This document shows positions 25,840 through 34,533 of a DNA stretch of 64,000 bases, piece after piece. Under the pieces are notes generated by a model. It worked only from the letters and a program-made list of their open reading frames with translations, was not told where the DNA came from and searched no databases. The stretch's first letter is position 1. Each line of letters starts with the position of its first letter. The position numbers and the translations under genes were made by a program. The DNA is from G965197405 sp965197405. Lineage in GTDB: Bacteria; Chloroflexota; Dehalococcoidia; Lucifugimonadales; JAGWBF01. Location of the stretch: contig OZ240206.1 in the NCBI GenBank assembly GCA_965197405.1, forward strand, positions 124,001 to 188,000, given 5' to 3'.

Positions 25840-26532
25840 CTAGCCGTGGTCCAGCAGGCCTCGGACCGTCGCGAAAATATCCTCAAACATGGGGCGGGTG
25901 AGACGCCCGGTCTGGGTGTTCTGCTGGCTGGGATGATAGGAGGCGACCAGGACGGTCCGGTCTGGCAGCGTGTGCGTTGCGCCATGTCCGAAGCGGGGTC
26001 GTGGCGCGGGCAAGGCCCCGCCGCCGGAAAACTCGGCGTGCGCGGCGAGATAGACGTCGAAGGCGATTTTGCCCAGAGCTACAACTACACGCAGGTTTTT
26101 GAGGAGGCCAAGCTCGCGCAGGATAAAGGGACGACAGTCCAGCAGCTCCTCCCGCAGGGGCTTGTTGGCCGGGGGCGCGCAGCGCAAGGCCGCCGTGATG
26201 TATACGTCCTCGAGGGCCAGGCCATCGTCCCGGTGCAGCGAGGTGGGCTGATTGGCAAAGCCGAACTTGTGCAGGGTCCCGTAGACCCAATCTCCGCTGC
26301 GGTCGCCGGTGAACATGCGTCCCGTGCGGTTTCCCCCGTGGGCCGCCGGCGCCAGGCCCACCACCAGCACCCGTGCGTCAGGGTCCCCGAAGCCGGGGAG
26401 GGGGCGTCCCCAGTAGTCCCACTCACGGTACATCCGCCTCTTGGTGCGGGCCACCTCCTGCCGGTACTCCACAAGACGGGGACACCGGGTGCAGGCGATG
26501 ACCTCCTGATGCAGCTCGTCAATTGTTCCCAT
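25840..26532 (-). CDS. Family 5 (UdgB-type) uracil-DNA glycosylase
   Basis: 230 residues from ATG 26532. It removes uracil and other deaminated bases from DNA. The key motif GLAPAAHGGNRTGRMFTGD is the family-5 signature (alanine where family 1 has the catalytic Asp/Asn). Cysteines in ACTRCPRL near residues 14-17 and further ones (RCAPP, DCRPF) fit the 4Fe-4S cluster of UdgA/UdgB enzymes. The late motif SYHPSQQNTQTGRLT matches the conserved HPS loop. A longer reading to 26655 lacks a ribosome site. It lies convergent with the MFS gene. Confidence 0.9.
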   Translation of the reverse strand: MGTIDELHQEVIACTRCPRLVEYRQEVARTKRRMYREWDYWGRPLPGFGDPDARVLVVGLAPAAHGGNRTGRMFTGDRSGDWVYGTLHKFGFANQPTSLHRDDGLALEDVYITAALRCAPPANKPLREELLDCRPFILRELGLLKNLRVVVALGKIAFDVYLAAHAEFSGGGALPAPRPRFGHGATHTLPDRTVLVASYHPSQQNTQTGRLTRPMFEDIFATVRGLLDHG

Positions 26533-26735
26533 ATCTCCGCTCAACGCCCACGGACACGTCATGGCTGAATAGCCATATTCTACCACAGCTATAGAGGCGC
26601 AAAGACGGCCAATATGGTGCAGGGCGAAATCCCTGTTATAATAGTGCCGTCTCATGGGTGATTGGCACTGACGAACAGCCTACGGGCATCCCAAAGGCGG
26701 CTGGGTTTCAAGTCGTTTTATGATCAGGAGGTGCT

Positions 26736-27062
26736 ATGTACTACTACGATCCGAAGGAGAGGCAAACAAAAGAGCTGGCGCCTGGGGTGATGGCACGCAC
26801 CTTCTGGGGTGAAAAAATGCTGCTGTCCCTACTGGAGTTCGACCCCAACTCCGAAGTCCCCAACCACACCCACCCTCACGAGCAGGGGGGTATGATACTG
26901 GAGGGGGAGCTGGAGATGAACATCGGCGGGGATGCCAGGCTGCTCAAGCCCGGCGACACGTATATCATACCCGGTGGAATCGAGCATGGGGGCAAGTCGG
27001 GAAGCGCGCCCGCGCGGGTGCTGGACATCTTCAGCCCCGTCCGGGAAGAGTTCAAGTATTAG
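26736..27062 (+). CDS. Single-domain cupin protein
   Basis: 108 residues with a strong AGGAGG site before ATG. One cupin barrel: the first metal motif NHTHPHEQGGMILEGE contributes His, His, Glu-like ligands, and the second is PGDTYIIPGGIEHGG with His. The fold could bind a metal and a small carboxylate or act in enzyme catalysis; there is no second domain. Its stop overlaps by three bases the end of the convergent peptidase gene. Confidence 0.87.
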   Translation: MYYYDPKERQTKELAPGVMARTFWGEKMLLSLLEFDPNSEVPNHTHPHEQGGMILEGELEMNIGGDARLLKPGDTYIIPGGIEHGGKSGSAPARVLDIFSPVREEFKY

Positions 27063-27682
27063 CGGATAATGCCCCATTCGCCCGGCGGCCAGTAACGAAT
27101 CCAGGCCTTGCCCACGATTAGCTCTCGATTCAGCGGCCCGAAGGAACGGCTGTCGTGGCTGTTGGACCGGTTATCGCCCATGACGAGGTACTGGCGCTCA
27201 CCCAGGGACCACTCATCCGGCGTATCCAGGCTCCCGCTGGTAGTGGCGTCTCTCGGTAGGGCGTCGGCATTGCCATGAGGCCCCCCCGCCCGGAGGTAGG
27301 ATTCCTCGAGCAACCGGCCGTTTACAAAGACCCCGCTGCCCTCCATGCGGACGTTCTCTCCAGGCAGTCCGACGATGCGCTTGATGTAGTTCCTGCCCGG
27401 TTGGCGGGGGTAATGCAGCACGACCACATCCCCTCGCGACACCTCACATCGCCGGTACGCCATCCGACTAACCAGTATGTACTGGTCCCCGTGAAAGCTG
27501 GGTTCCATGCTCTCGCCGTGGACCACGAAGCGCACTGAGGTGAGGAATTCAGCAAGTTTGTAGAACGGCCCGAACCTGAGAAGCGCCTCAATCGCAGACC
27601 CGGGCACAGACCCAAGGCGACGCCTGTACTTCAAGGCGGGTGTACTAGGTGTACTATCGAACCCCATTAAGGCGGACCCCAT
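27059..27682 (-). CDS. sodX: S26 signal peptidase-like protein, probable Ni-SOD maturation protease
   Basis: 207 residues from ATG 27682 (a TTG one codon earlier is also possible). Signal peptidase I motifs are intact: GESMEPSF with the catalytic Ser, YIKRIVGLPGENV with the Lys base, and GDNRSNSHDSRSFG. The N terminus lacks a strong membrane anchor. It is about 310 bases downstream of sodN on the same strand. In cyanobacteria and actinobacteria a small S26 peptidase beside sodN removes the leader so that His1 can bind nickel, so that job is the best inference. It is longer than the roughly 90-150-residue SodX proteins I know, so ordinary LepB remains possible. Confidence 0.75.
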   Translation of the reverse strand: MGSALMGFDSTPSTPALKYRRRLGSVPGSAIEALLRFGPFYKLAEFLTSVRFVVHGESMEPSFHGDQYILVSRMAYRRCEVSRGDVVVLHYPRQPGRNYIKRIVGLPGENVRMEGSGVFVNGRLLEESYLRAGGPHGNADALPRDATTSGSLDTPDEWSLGERQYLVMGDNRSNSHDSRSFGPLNRELIVGKAWIRYWPPGEWGIIR

Positions 27683-27764
27683 CAACGCGCCTGCAAACTG
27701 ACGTGCGCCGGACGGCAGAGGGCTGTCAGATAACAGAGAACCGCCGGCGCACCAATACTAATCG

Positions 27765-27962
27765 CCCATGACCTTGTCAGGCCACATGAGAGGATGAAAA
27801 CCCTATTTTCAGGCAATACAGGCCCCGCGTGTCATTCCGAACGTAGCGAAGTGGAGTGAGGAATCTCAGGCGCGGGCTTATCCCAGAGCATGGATTTTCA
27901 GATTCCTCGCTGCGCTCGGAATGGCATCAGACGGGATGAAGGGCATTTTCATGGTAATACTA
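27765..27962. repeat. Dispersed palindromic repeat, copy A (HPERSEG type)
   Basis: The core 27831-27926 runs from GTCATTCCGAACG through AGGAATCT to AGATTCCTCGCTGCGCTC and GGAATGGC, so its two ends are inverted copies. Outer arms CAGGCAATACAGGCC and the region around GGTAATAC extend it. It is preceded by the 22-base motif shared with 18133. The whole gap 27686-27993 contains no gene. Confidence 0.75.
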
Positions 27963-27993
27963 CCGGAACCCCGGACCCTTACGGGCGCTCAGC

Positions 27994-28485
27994 CTACGTC
28001 CCGTACCGGACGTCGGCTACCTCGTCCTTGTAGGTCACATTCTTGGTGGCCCAGAAAATCTCGGCGATCCTGTCCACCGTAGCTATCAATTCCCTGGCCG
28101 CGGCCTCGTCCACGTTTTGCTTGTTCCTGCCGGCCAGCTTGTTGGCCTGCCAGACCGTGGTATGGAGGTCGGGATAGTTCTCCAGGTGGTCGGGCCTGAA
28201 GTAGTCGTGCCAGAGGATGTCGAGTTCCTTCTTGCACAACTGGGCGTGCTCCTCCTTGACTGCCACGTACCTGCTTATGGTGTTGGAGTAAGCCGCGACC
28301 ACATCGGCGGCGGCGCCGGAGTCCGGCCTCTCCAGGGCGTTGATTCTGGCGACCATCTTCAACACCGTCTGGGCGGCAATTTTGGCGGATATGGGGTCGT
28401 AAATACCGCAGGGAATGTCGCAATGGGCGTGGGCCACCTGGGCCGGGAAAACCCGGTTCACAATCTTGAACAGGCTATTTAGCAT
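27994..28485 (-). CDS. sodN: Nickel superoxide dismutase precursor
   Basis: 163 residues. After a 20-residue leader ending AHA comes HCDIPCGIYDP, the nickel hook of Ni-SOD: His21 (His1 of the mature enzyme), Cys22 and Cys26 are the ligands. The remainder is the four-helix bundle typical of the family (RPDHLENYP segment, and Lys/Trp-rich C-terminal helix). The mature enzyme, about 143 residues, disproportionates superoxide. Activation requires proteolytic exposure of His1, presumably by the S26 peptidase encoded downstream. Short hydrophobic character in the leader gives no firm export signal. SD-like GGGAG lies upstream of ATG. Confidence 0.95.
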   Translation of the reverse strand: MLNSLFKIVNRVFPAQVAHAHCDIPCGIYDPISAKIAAQTVLKMVARINALERPDSGAAADVVAAYSNTISRYVAVKEEHAQLCKKELDILWHDYFRPDHLENYPDLHTTVWQANKLAGRNKQNVDEAAARELIATVDRIAEIFWATKNVTYKDEVADVRYGT

Positions 28486-28560
28486 CGTAATATCTCCCTT
28501 CTATAATTTTCGCAAGTGCCATTTTAGCCCCTTACGTCTTGGGCCGCAATAGCAGCCGCC

Positions 28561-30102
28561 CTAGAGCCAACCGGCGACCCGCTCGCCGATCATCAGCGTC
28601 GTGGCGTTGGTGTTGGCCCTGATAACGTCGGGCATAACGGACGCGTCAACGACCCGCAGGGCTTCCATTCCATGTACCCGGCAGTGCTGGTCAACTACCG
28701 CCAGAGGGTCCGAGGCCGGCCCCATCTTGCAGGTGCCGGAGATATGGTATGCAGTGGTCACGGTTTTCAGCATCCAGGCGTCCAGAGCGTCGTCAGAGGC
28801 CAGGTCCTCGTCCGTAGGGATCGTCCGCTCCGCGACAATATCCTTGTACACGTCGTTCTCCAGCAGCCGGAGGCACAGGCGCACGGCCTCTCGCAGTCGC
28901 TCACGGTCCCAGGGGTCTTCCAGGTAGCGATAGTCCATGTGGGGCTGCACGTGGGGATCGGTGGAAGTGAGGGTCAACTCGCCCGAACCGACTGCCAGCT
29001 CCAGTATGCAGATGATGGAAACACCCTCGCCGCTCGATGCGCCCCCGCCCCGACGGATATTGGAGTCGAAGGAGACGGGATTGAGTATCACGTCGTTGCG
29101 GGCGCTGGAGCCGGCGGCGGTGTAGCGGAGGCATACGTCGGCCCTTCGCCCATTGGGATAGAGCGGGAAGCCCTCTTTTGTGCGCAGACGCACCGGCACC
29201 ACGGGATGGTCCCTCATGTTCTGGCCCACCCCGGCCAGGTCATGGAGCACCTGAATACCCAGGCTCCGCAGATGGTCCGCCGGCCCCAGGCCGGATAGCA
29301 TAAGTAGCTGGGGAGATGCCACCGGCCCCGCACTCAAGACTATTTGCTCTCCCTCGACTACGAACTTCTCCCCCCCGCTCTCCACTTCCACTCCCGTCGC
29401 CCTTTTGCCGTCAAAGAGAATACGCGTGGCGAACACGTTGGGCTTGAGGGTCAGGTTGAGCCTGTGGCGATTGGGGTTGATATAGGTCAGGGCCGTGCTC
29501 ATCCGGACCTCGTCCACGTTGTTCTCGGTCCGCTGGCTCACTCCCGCATTGTCGGGATGGTTCATGTCCGAGTGTTCGGGGAAGCCCGCATCCACGCATG
29601 ATCTGTAAAACGCCTCCTGAAAGGGCAGCCAGTCCTTCCGCTTGATCCGGCGGACGGGGATGGGGCCGTCGGAGCCGTGAAAGTCGTCCCGGATGTCGGT
29701 GTCGGTCTCCAGCTTCCTGAAGTAGGGCAAGACCTTTTGATAGGACCACTCGTCGTTGCCCAAGGACGCCCAGGCGTCGTAGTCTTCCGGGATACCCCGC
29801 AAGAACTGCGGCCCCGGCCCGTTATGGGCGCTACAACCCCCCATCACCCTGGCCCTTGGCACAAGCATCGGCTCTGCCTGTTGGGGCGTGGCGGTGCCCA
29901 CGAATGACCAGTTGTGGGGATTGTCCTTTGCAAAGGCCGCTTCAGTGGTGGCGTACTTGAGGTCATCGGGGAGACTCGCCAGATCCGGGTAGTCCGGCCC
30001 TGCCTCCAGAAGCAGCACCGACCGCTTGGGGTCTTCGGACAGACGTGTAGCCAGGATGCCGCCTGCGGACCCGGCCCCGATTACGATTACGTCATACTTC
30101 AC
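28561..30102 (-). CDS. GMC-family FAD oxidoreductase (choline/alcohol dehydrogenase-like)
   Basis: 513 residues with GTG start and AAGGAGG five bases upstream. The N-terminal FAD-binding beta-alpha-beta motif is VIGAGSAGGILATRLSED. The GMC signatures RARVMGGCSAHNG and SAGPVASPQLLMLSG are present. Near the C terminus AYHISGTCKMG and VVDASVMPDVIRANTN carry the catalytic His and the Asn that contacts FAD. Such enzymes oxidise primary or secondary alcohols. No signal peptide is evident. The substrate is not predictable. The next gene upstream is acetamidase/formamidase about 100 bases away. Confidence 0.92.
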   Translation of the reverse strand: MKYDVIVIGAGSAGGILATRLSEDPKRSVLLLEAGPDYPDLASLPDDLKYATTEAAFAKDNPHNWSFVGTATPQQAEPMLVPRARVMGGCSAHNGPGPQFLRGIPEDYDAWASLGNDEWSYQKVLPYFRKLETDTDIRDDFHGSDGPIPVRRIKRKDWLPFQEAFYRSCVDAGFPEHSDMNHPDNAGVSQRTENNVDEVRMSTALTYINPNRHRLNLTLKPNVFATRILFDGKRATGVEVESGGEKFVVEGEQIVLSAGPVASPQLLMLSGLGPADHLRSLGIQVLHDLAGVGQNMRDHPVVPVRLRTKEGFPLYPNGRRADVCLRYTAAGSSARNDVILNPVSFDSNIRRGGGASSGEGVSIICILELAVGSGELTLTSTDPHVQPHMDYRYLEDPWDRERLREAVRLCLRLLENDVYKDIVAERTIPTDEDLASDDALDAWMLKTVTTAYHISGTCKMGPASDPLAVVDQHCRVHGMEALRVVDASVMPDVIRANTNATTLMIGERVAGWL

Positions 30103-30202
30103 GTTTTCCTCCTTAGTAGTGGCTGCTAACCTTCCGCCTCTTGGACCCCGGTATCACGCATTTCTCGCCCGCATTTTTCAAATGGCATGACCGGAGAGAC
30201 GC

Positions 30203-31312
30203 CTACCCCTGGAAGATGTCTTCAGGCAGGAATGCGGAGACGGTCACGTTGGGCAGGTCAACCACGTTGCTGATTCTCAGGTCCACGGCTACGCTGCACA
30301 GGACATAGGCCTGCTCACGAGTCCAGCCCCGTTCCTGGAGCAACTCTATCATGTTTATCAGGGCGTTCCGGGTGGCCAGGGTTATGTTCTCTCCCTCGTT
30401 GACCCCGTCTTCCCGGATAGGCATTCCCATAGTTGCGATGAAGTTACGCGGCGATGCCCACTCGGGAGAGAGGAAATAGTCGGGATGGGAGAAGCGGGGC
30501 CAAACGATGTTGTGCCGGGCAGCCTCGCCCTCGTGTATGCGGAAGCGGACTGCCACCGTCGCCCCCATCTCTATGGCGGAGATGCAGGACTCGCCGTCGC
30601 CCTGGGCGTAGTGGCCGTCGCCCACAGAGTAGAGGCCGCCGTCAACGCTGACGGGTATCAGTATCTTGCACCCCTTGGTCATCTGCTTGATGTCCGCATT
30701 GCCGCAGTTCTCCCTGGGCGGTATGGTGCGCAGCCCCGTGCTGGCGATGGGTTCCGACCAGGGTATGGCGTCCTGGGGGTCGGGCGGGAACGCGATGCCG
30801 CCTCTCGCGGCAAGCTCCGCCTCCCGGCGCGCCCACTCTTCCACCTGGGCGTGGGAGGGAGCCAGCCCCGTGACCCCCATGAAGGAGCCGTTGGGAATGC
30901 GGACCCCGGGAATCTGGGGCGAGGTGGCCCACCCGTCCTTCATGTTCCAGTGGACCAGGAAATGCTCATCGAACAGGCTTCGCAGGAAGCCGATGCCAGG
31001 TGCGATGATTGTCCAGGCGGTGCTTTGGGGGATGATGTCCAGGTACTCGATTTCCAGCAGGTCTCCCGGCTTGGCCCCCTTGATATACACCGGCCCCGTG
31101 AGGGCATGGGCCACGCCCATTCCGACGTTTTTCAGGTCCGGGGCCGTCATGTGAGGGAGTATCTGAGAGTCCATAGCGTCCAGGGCTTCGACGACGACTT
31201 CTTCGCCGGGGTCCACCTCGATGACCGGCGGAATATCGGGATGCCAGCGGTTGTGCCCCTTGCTGGCCTGGTCCTTGAGCTTCTTGCTACGGTCTATCTC
31301 GATACTTTTCAT
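30203..31312 (-). CDS. fmdA: Acetamidase/formamidase family protein
   Basis: 369 residues with AAGGAG six bases before ATG. It matches the FmdA/AmdA family throughout: HNRWHPDIPPV, the MTAPDLKN region with MGVAHALTGPVYIKGAKPGD, PNGSFMGVTGLAP, the ENCGNADIKQMTKG cluster, and SVGDGHYAQGDGE. These hydrolyse formamide or acetamide to ammonia and the acid. It would supply nitrogen from simple amides. On the same strand as the GMC gene. Confidence 0.92.
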   Translation of the reverse strand: MKSIEIDRSKKLKDQASKGHNRWHPDIPPVIEVDPGEEVVVEALDAMDSQILPHMTAPDLKNVGMGVAHALTGPVYIKGAKPGDLLEIEYLDIIPQSTAWTIIAPGIGFLRSLFDEHFLVHWNMKDGWATSPQIPGVRIPNGSFMGVTGLAPSHAQVEEWARREAELAARGGIAFPPDPQDAIPWSEPIASTGLRTIPPRENCGNADIKQMTKGCKILIPVSVDGGLYSVGDGHYAQGDGESCISAIEMGATVAVRFRIHEGEAARHNIVWPRFSHPDYFLSPEWASPRNFIATMGMPIREDGVNEGENITLATRNALINMIELLQERGWTREQAYVLCSVAVDLRISNVVDLPNVTVSAFLPEDIFQG

Positions 31313-32027
31313 CGTGCTCTCCTTACGGCTTCATAAAGTGGAGTCGCGGACGAGGACATAGCTTCTCACAAGGGTGAGTGTACTCACAGCTTCGCGCCGT
31401 GTCAACATTCGCCAGCATCCGACGATTACCTCCGAGGGTCTTTTGCCGGGGCCTTTTATTGTCACCCCGACTTTTCATTGTCACAAGCGCAGCGAGGAAT
31501 CTAAAAATCCATGCTATCGAGTAAGCCCGCGTCTGAGATTCCTCACTTCGCTTCGCTCCGTTCGGAATGACACGCGGCGCGGGGCCTGTATTACCATGCA
31601 AATACTCTTCGTCATACCCGCGAGGTTTGTCCTCGTGAAAACGGAGAGCGGGGACCCACGGCCCCGGTCCCTGGACTCCCACTTTTGTGGGAGTGACGGT
31701 TAAGGGCGCGGGACATATTCAGAGTATCCTCAATGGGTATCCCAATACGTAGGGGACGTAGGGGCAACCCTCGTGGTTGCCCATCCCACACCCTGGGCAA
31801 CCACAAGGGTTGCCCCTACAGACGCGTGATGCACAGGCGTTGCCTTGGGACTTCCTCTCCTTGACGGGGTTGCCCCAACCAGGCGCGTGATACATATTAA
31901 ACAAGTATTCGTGTCCGGCCCATGGGCTCTTTGATAGACCTGAGTTAGCTCACGAGCCTGATTTCACCTTGTAAAATTCAATTTGCATCGAGCGTACCGG
32001 GCGAGAAGGCGCTTTGCAAACGCCGGC
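31313..32027. repeat. Repeat-filled gap containing three palindromic repeat types
   Basis: 715 bases without a credible gene. About 31450-31600: copy B of the HPERSEG-type repeat, oriented opposite to copy A. About 31600-31702: CACTCCC-type element with CTCCCACTTTTGTGGGAG. 31758-31819: inverted repeat with arms GTAGGGGCAACCC and GGGTTGCCCCTAC around a 30-40-base centre. Short frames here arise from the repeats themselves. Stacking three families suggests a tolerant insertion site. Confidence 0.75.
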
Positions 32028-33437
32028 TCACAGGGCGGAGGGCCTTATGGTGTGCCAGGCCGTCTCTTGCTCGTAGGCGTGGGCTACCTTCAGGACCGCC
32101 TCTTCCGCGAAGGGGCGGCTGCCTATCTGGAGTCCAACGGGTAGACCCCGGGAGCTCAGCCCACAGGGTACGGAAATGGCCGGAGCGCTCGATAGGTTGA
32201 AGGTGTTGGTGAGCATGAAGGGCAGGCGCGCCGCCGTGCGCTTGCCGGTAATCACCGGGTCTTCCTGCTGGAGCCTGGGGGCCACTCTTCCCGAAGTGGG
32301 CGCCACCAGGACATCGTACCTTTCGAGGGTCTCATGGACCTGCTGCCGCAACATGCTCCTGAGCTTCTGGGCCTTGTAATAGACCTGGGCCGGCATAATG
32401 CTCCCCACGAGAAGGCCTATGCGGTTGTCGTGACCAAAGTCCTGGAGGCGGTCCCTGACCCAGTCCCGCATGTTCGCCGCAGGCTCCGCTGCCAGCGATA
32501 CCGCGCCGATGGCGTTAGCGTGCCTGGTAAGGGGAATGGAGACTTCCTCCACCGACGCCCCTAGCTCTCCCAGCACCGCCGTCGCGTTGACAACAGCCGT
32601 CCTGACCTCCGGCTCCACCTGCTCGCTGTTTATCAGCTCTTGTACCACGCCTATACGCATGCCCTTTATGTTGCCATCCAGCGTTCTCCTATAGTCCGGC
32701 ACCGGGGCATCCCAGGTATAGGGGTCCTTGGGGTCGTAGCCGGCGATGGCTCCCAGGGTAATGGCGGCGTCCTCTACGGTCCTCGATATGGGTCCTACGG
32801 TGTCCATAGACCATACGCCGCGCATGACTCCGTAGCGGCTCACCCTGCCCCAGCTGGGCCTCAGACCCACCAGAGCGCCCCAGGCGGCGGGCCTCCGTAT
32901 GGAGCCTCCGGTATCCTCGCCCAGAGAGGTGGAGCACAGGAAGGCGCCCGTGGCAGCGCCCGAGCCGCTGCTGGAGCCTCCGGCAGACCTTTCCAGGTTC
33001 CAGGGACTGCGGGGGAAGCTGAAACGATGAGTGAAGCCGGTAATGGCGAACTCCGTGAGGTTCGTCTTGCCCAGGAGGACGGCCCCGGCTTTCTTCAGAT
33101 TCGCTATGGCCGTGGCGTCTTCCTCGGGGATGAAATCGGCAAAGAAGCGCGACCCGCCCGTGGTGCGAATACCCTTGGTCCATAGCTGGTCCTTCACGGC
33201 AACGGGGATCCCGTGCATTGGGCCCAGGTAGCCGCCCTGGACTATTGACCGCTCGGCCTCGTGAGCAGCCCGGAGAGCTTCGTCGCGGCACACGGTGAGG
33301 TATGCGTTGAACTTGAAGTCGAGGTCGTCTATGCGGTCCAGGTAGGCCTCGGCGGCCTCCACCGGAGAGACCTCCATCTTCTTTATGAGGCGTGAGAGAT
33401 CTGTAGCGGAGAGAAAAGGTATGTCTGCTTTATTCAT
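32028..33437 (-). CDS. Amidase-signature family hydrolase
   Basis: 469 residues from ATG 33437, preferred to a GTG six codons earlier because AAGGGGG sits six bases upstream. The Ser-cisSer-Lys triad is visible: Lys in VAVKDQLW, Ser in GGSSSGSGAA, and nucleophile Ser in DTGGSIRRPA. It resembles GatA but stands alone here, away from gatB at 43.2 kb, and may act on simple amides. Its ATG overlaps the last 8 bases of the upstream LLM gene (ATGAATAA), so the two are translationally coupled. Confidence 0.9.
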   Translation of the reverse strand: MNKADIPFLSATDLSRLIKKMEVSPVEAAEAYLDRIDDLDFKFNAYLTVCRDEALRAAHEAERSIVQGGYLGPMHGIPVAVKDQLWTKGIRTTGGSRFFADFIPEEDATAIANLKKAGAVLLGKTNLTEFAITGFTHRFSFPRSPWNLERSAGGSSSGSGAATGAFLCSTSLGEDTGGSIRRPAAWGALVGLRPSWGRVSRYGVMRGVWSMDTVGPISRTVEDAAITLGAIAGYDPKDPYTWDAPVPDYRRTLDGNIKGMRIGVVQELINSEQVEPEVRTAVVNATAVLGELGASVEEVSIPLTRHANAIGAVSLAAEPAANMRDWVRDRLQDFGHDNRIGLLVGSIMPAQVYYKAQKLRSMLRQQVHETLERYDVLVAPTSGRVAPRLQQEDPVITGKRTAARLPFMLTNTFNLSSAPAISVPCGLSSRGLPVGLQIGSRPFAEEAVLKVAHAYEQETAWHTIRPSAL

Positions 33438-34497
33438 TTCGGCCCCCTTCTTCACCCTGTAAAATAGATGCCTGCTCTTTGCCTATCCCGCACACCTCGG
33501 CCACCAGCTCGTAAGAGCGGACCCGCTCAGCGAAACCGTAGCAGATGGTGACGATGCTGAGGTCTGGGGTCTGGTACGCCTCAGCGATGACCTCCAGCCC
33601 TTCCTTCACACGCTGTGGGTTGCCGTCAGTGCAGTACTGCCGGTAATGCCTGATAAAGGCCAGCTCGTTGCTCTGGTAGGGGTAAGACAAGGCCGTTTCC
33701 ACTGTGGGTATACCCGTGGCGCGTCCAATGACGGACTGGAGCCGGGCAAGGTCGCGGCTGACGCTGAGGTGCCAGGCTTCCTCGTCGGTCTCGGCACAGA
33801 GGACCTGGACCCCCACGTTTACCTTCGGCTCGGACAGGTAGGCCGACGGCTGAAAGTTCTTGCGATAGGCCTCCACGATGGCCGGGCCATCCTCGACCCC
33901 GATGCCGAAGAAATGGGCGTATGCGAAGGGAAGGCCAAGCTGGGCCGCCATGAACGCGCTCTCAAACCTGGAACCCAGCATCCACACGTCAGGCACGGTG
34001 GAGCACCCCGGCCCGGCCTTCACCCCGGTGAACAGGTGGCCGGGGGCCAGGCCGTCGGACAGGTAGCCCAGCAGGTCAGCGACCTGCTGGGGGTAGTGGG
34101 ATACATCGCGGGGAGTGCCTGGGTAGGACAGGCAGGCAGCGGTGATCTGATCGCTCCCCGGGGCGCGTCCAATCCCAAGGTCAATCCGCCCCGGATACAA
34201 GGACTCCAGCATACGGAAGTTCTCCGCTACCTTCAGAGCGGCGTAATGGGAGAGCATCACGCCGCCGCTCCCCACCTTTATGGTGCTGGTGCGGGCGGCT
34301 ACCTGCCCGATGAGGACCTCCGGGCTGGTGCCGGCGAAGTTAGGCAGGTTGTGATGCTCCGCAAGCCAGTAGCGTTCGTACCCCAGGGCTTCCGCCGCCA
34401 CAGCCAGGTCAATGGTCTCCCAAAGGGCTTCGCCTGCGGTGCCGCCCTCCCTCACGGGTGATTGGTCCACCACACTCAGGGTAAGTTTTCCGCTCAT
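33430..34497 (-). CDS. LLM-class oxidoreductase, MsnO8-like subgroup
   Basis: 355 residues. Luciferase-like TIM barrel with the features of the short YhbW/MsnO8 group: LSVVDQSPVREGGTA at the N terminus, WLAEHHNLPNFAGTSPEVL, GSGGVMLSHYAALKVAENF, GRIDLGIGRAPGSD. FMN or F420 dependence is by family. GAGAGGTG lies before ATG. Coupled to the amidase gene by an 8-base overlap, so oxidation followed by amide cleavage of one compound class is a reasonable guess. Confidence 0.9.
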   Translation of the reverse strand: MSGKLTLSVVDQSPVREGGTAGEALWETIDLAVAAEALGYERYWLAEHHNLPNFAGTSPEVLIGQVAARTSTIKVGSGGVMLSHYAALKVAENFRMLESLYPGRIDLGIGRAPGSDQITAACLSYPGTPRDVSHYPQQVADLLGYLSDGLAPGHLFTGVKAGPGCSTVPDVWMLGSRFESAFMAAQLGLPFAYAHFFGIGVEDGPAIVEAYRKNFQPSAYLSEPKVNVGVQVLCAETDEEAWHLSVSRDLARLQSVIGRATGIPTVETALSYPYQSNELAFIRHYRQYCTDGNPQRVKEGLEVIAEAYQTPDLSIVTICYGFAERVRSYELVAEVCGIGKEQASILQGEEGGRNE

Positions 34498-34533
34498 GGC
34501 ACACCTCTCCAGTGGCTTGCCGGCCAGCCGGAC

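Noticed and set aside
26637..26642. TATAAT as promoter for the cupin gene
   Set aside because: No -35 at suitable spacing and it lies about 94 bases from the start.
31374..31703. Plus-strand frame of about 109 residues in the repeat-filled gap
   Set aside because: Made entirely of repeat sequence (FLTSLRSVRNDT type) with no ribosome site.
32028..33437. GatA subunit
   Set aside because: Not adjacent to gatB/gatC and coupled to an LLM oxidoreductase; general amidase is safer.
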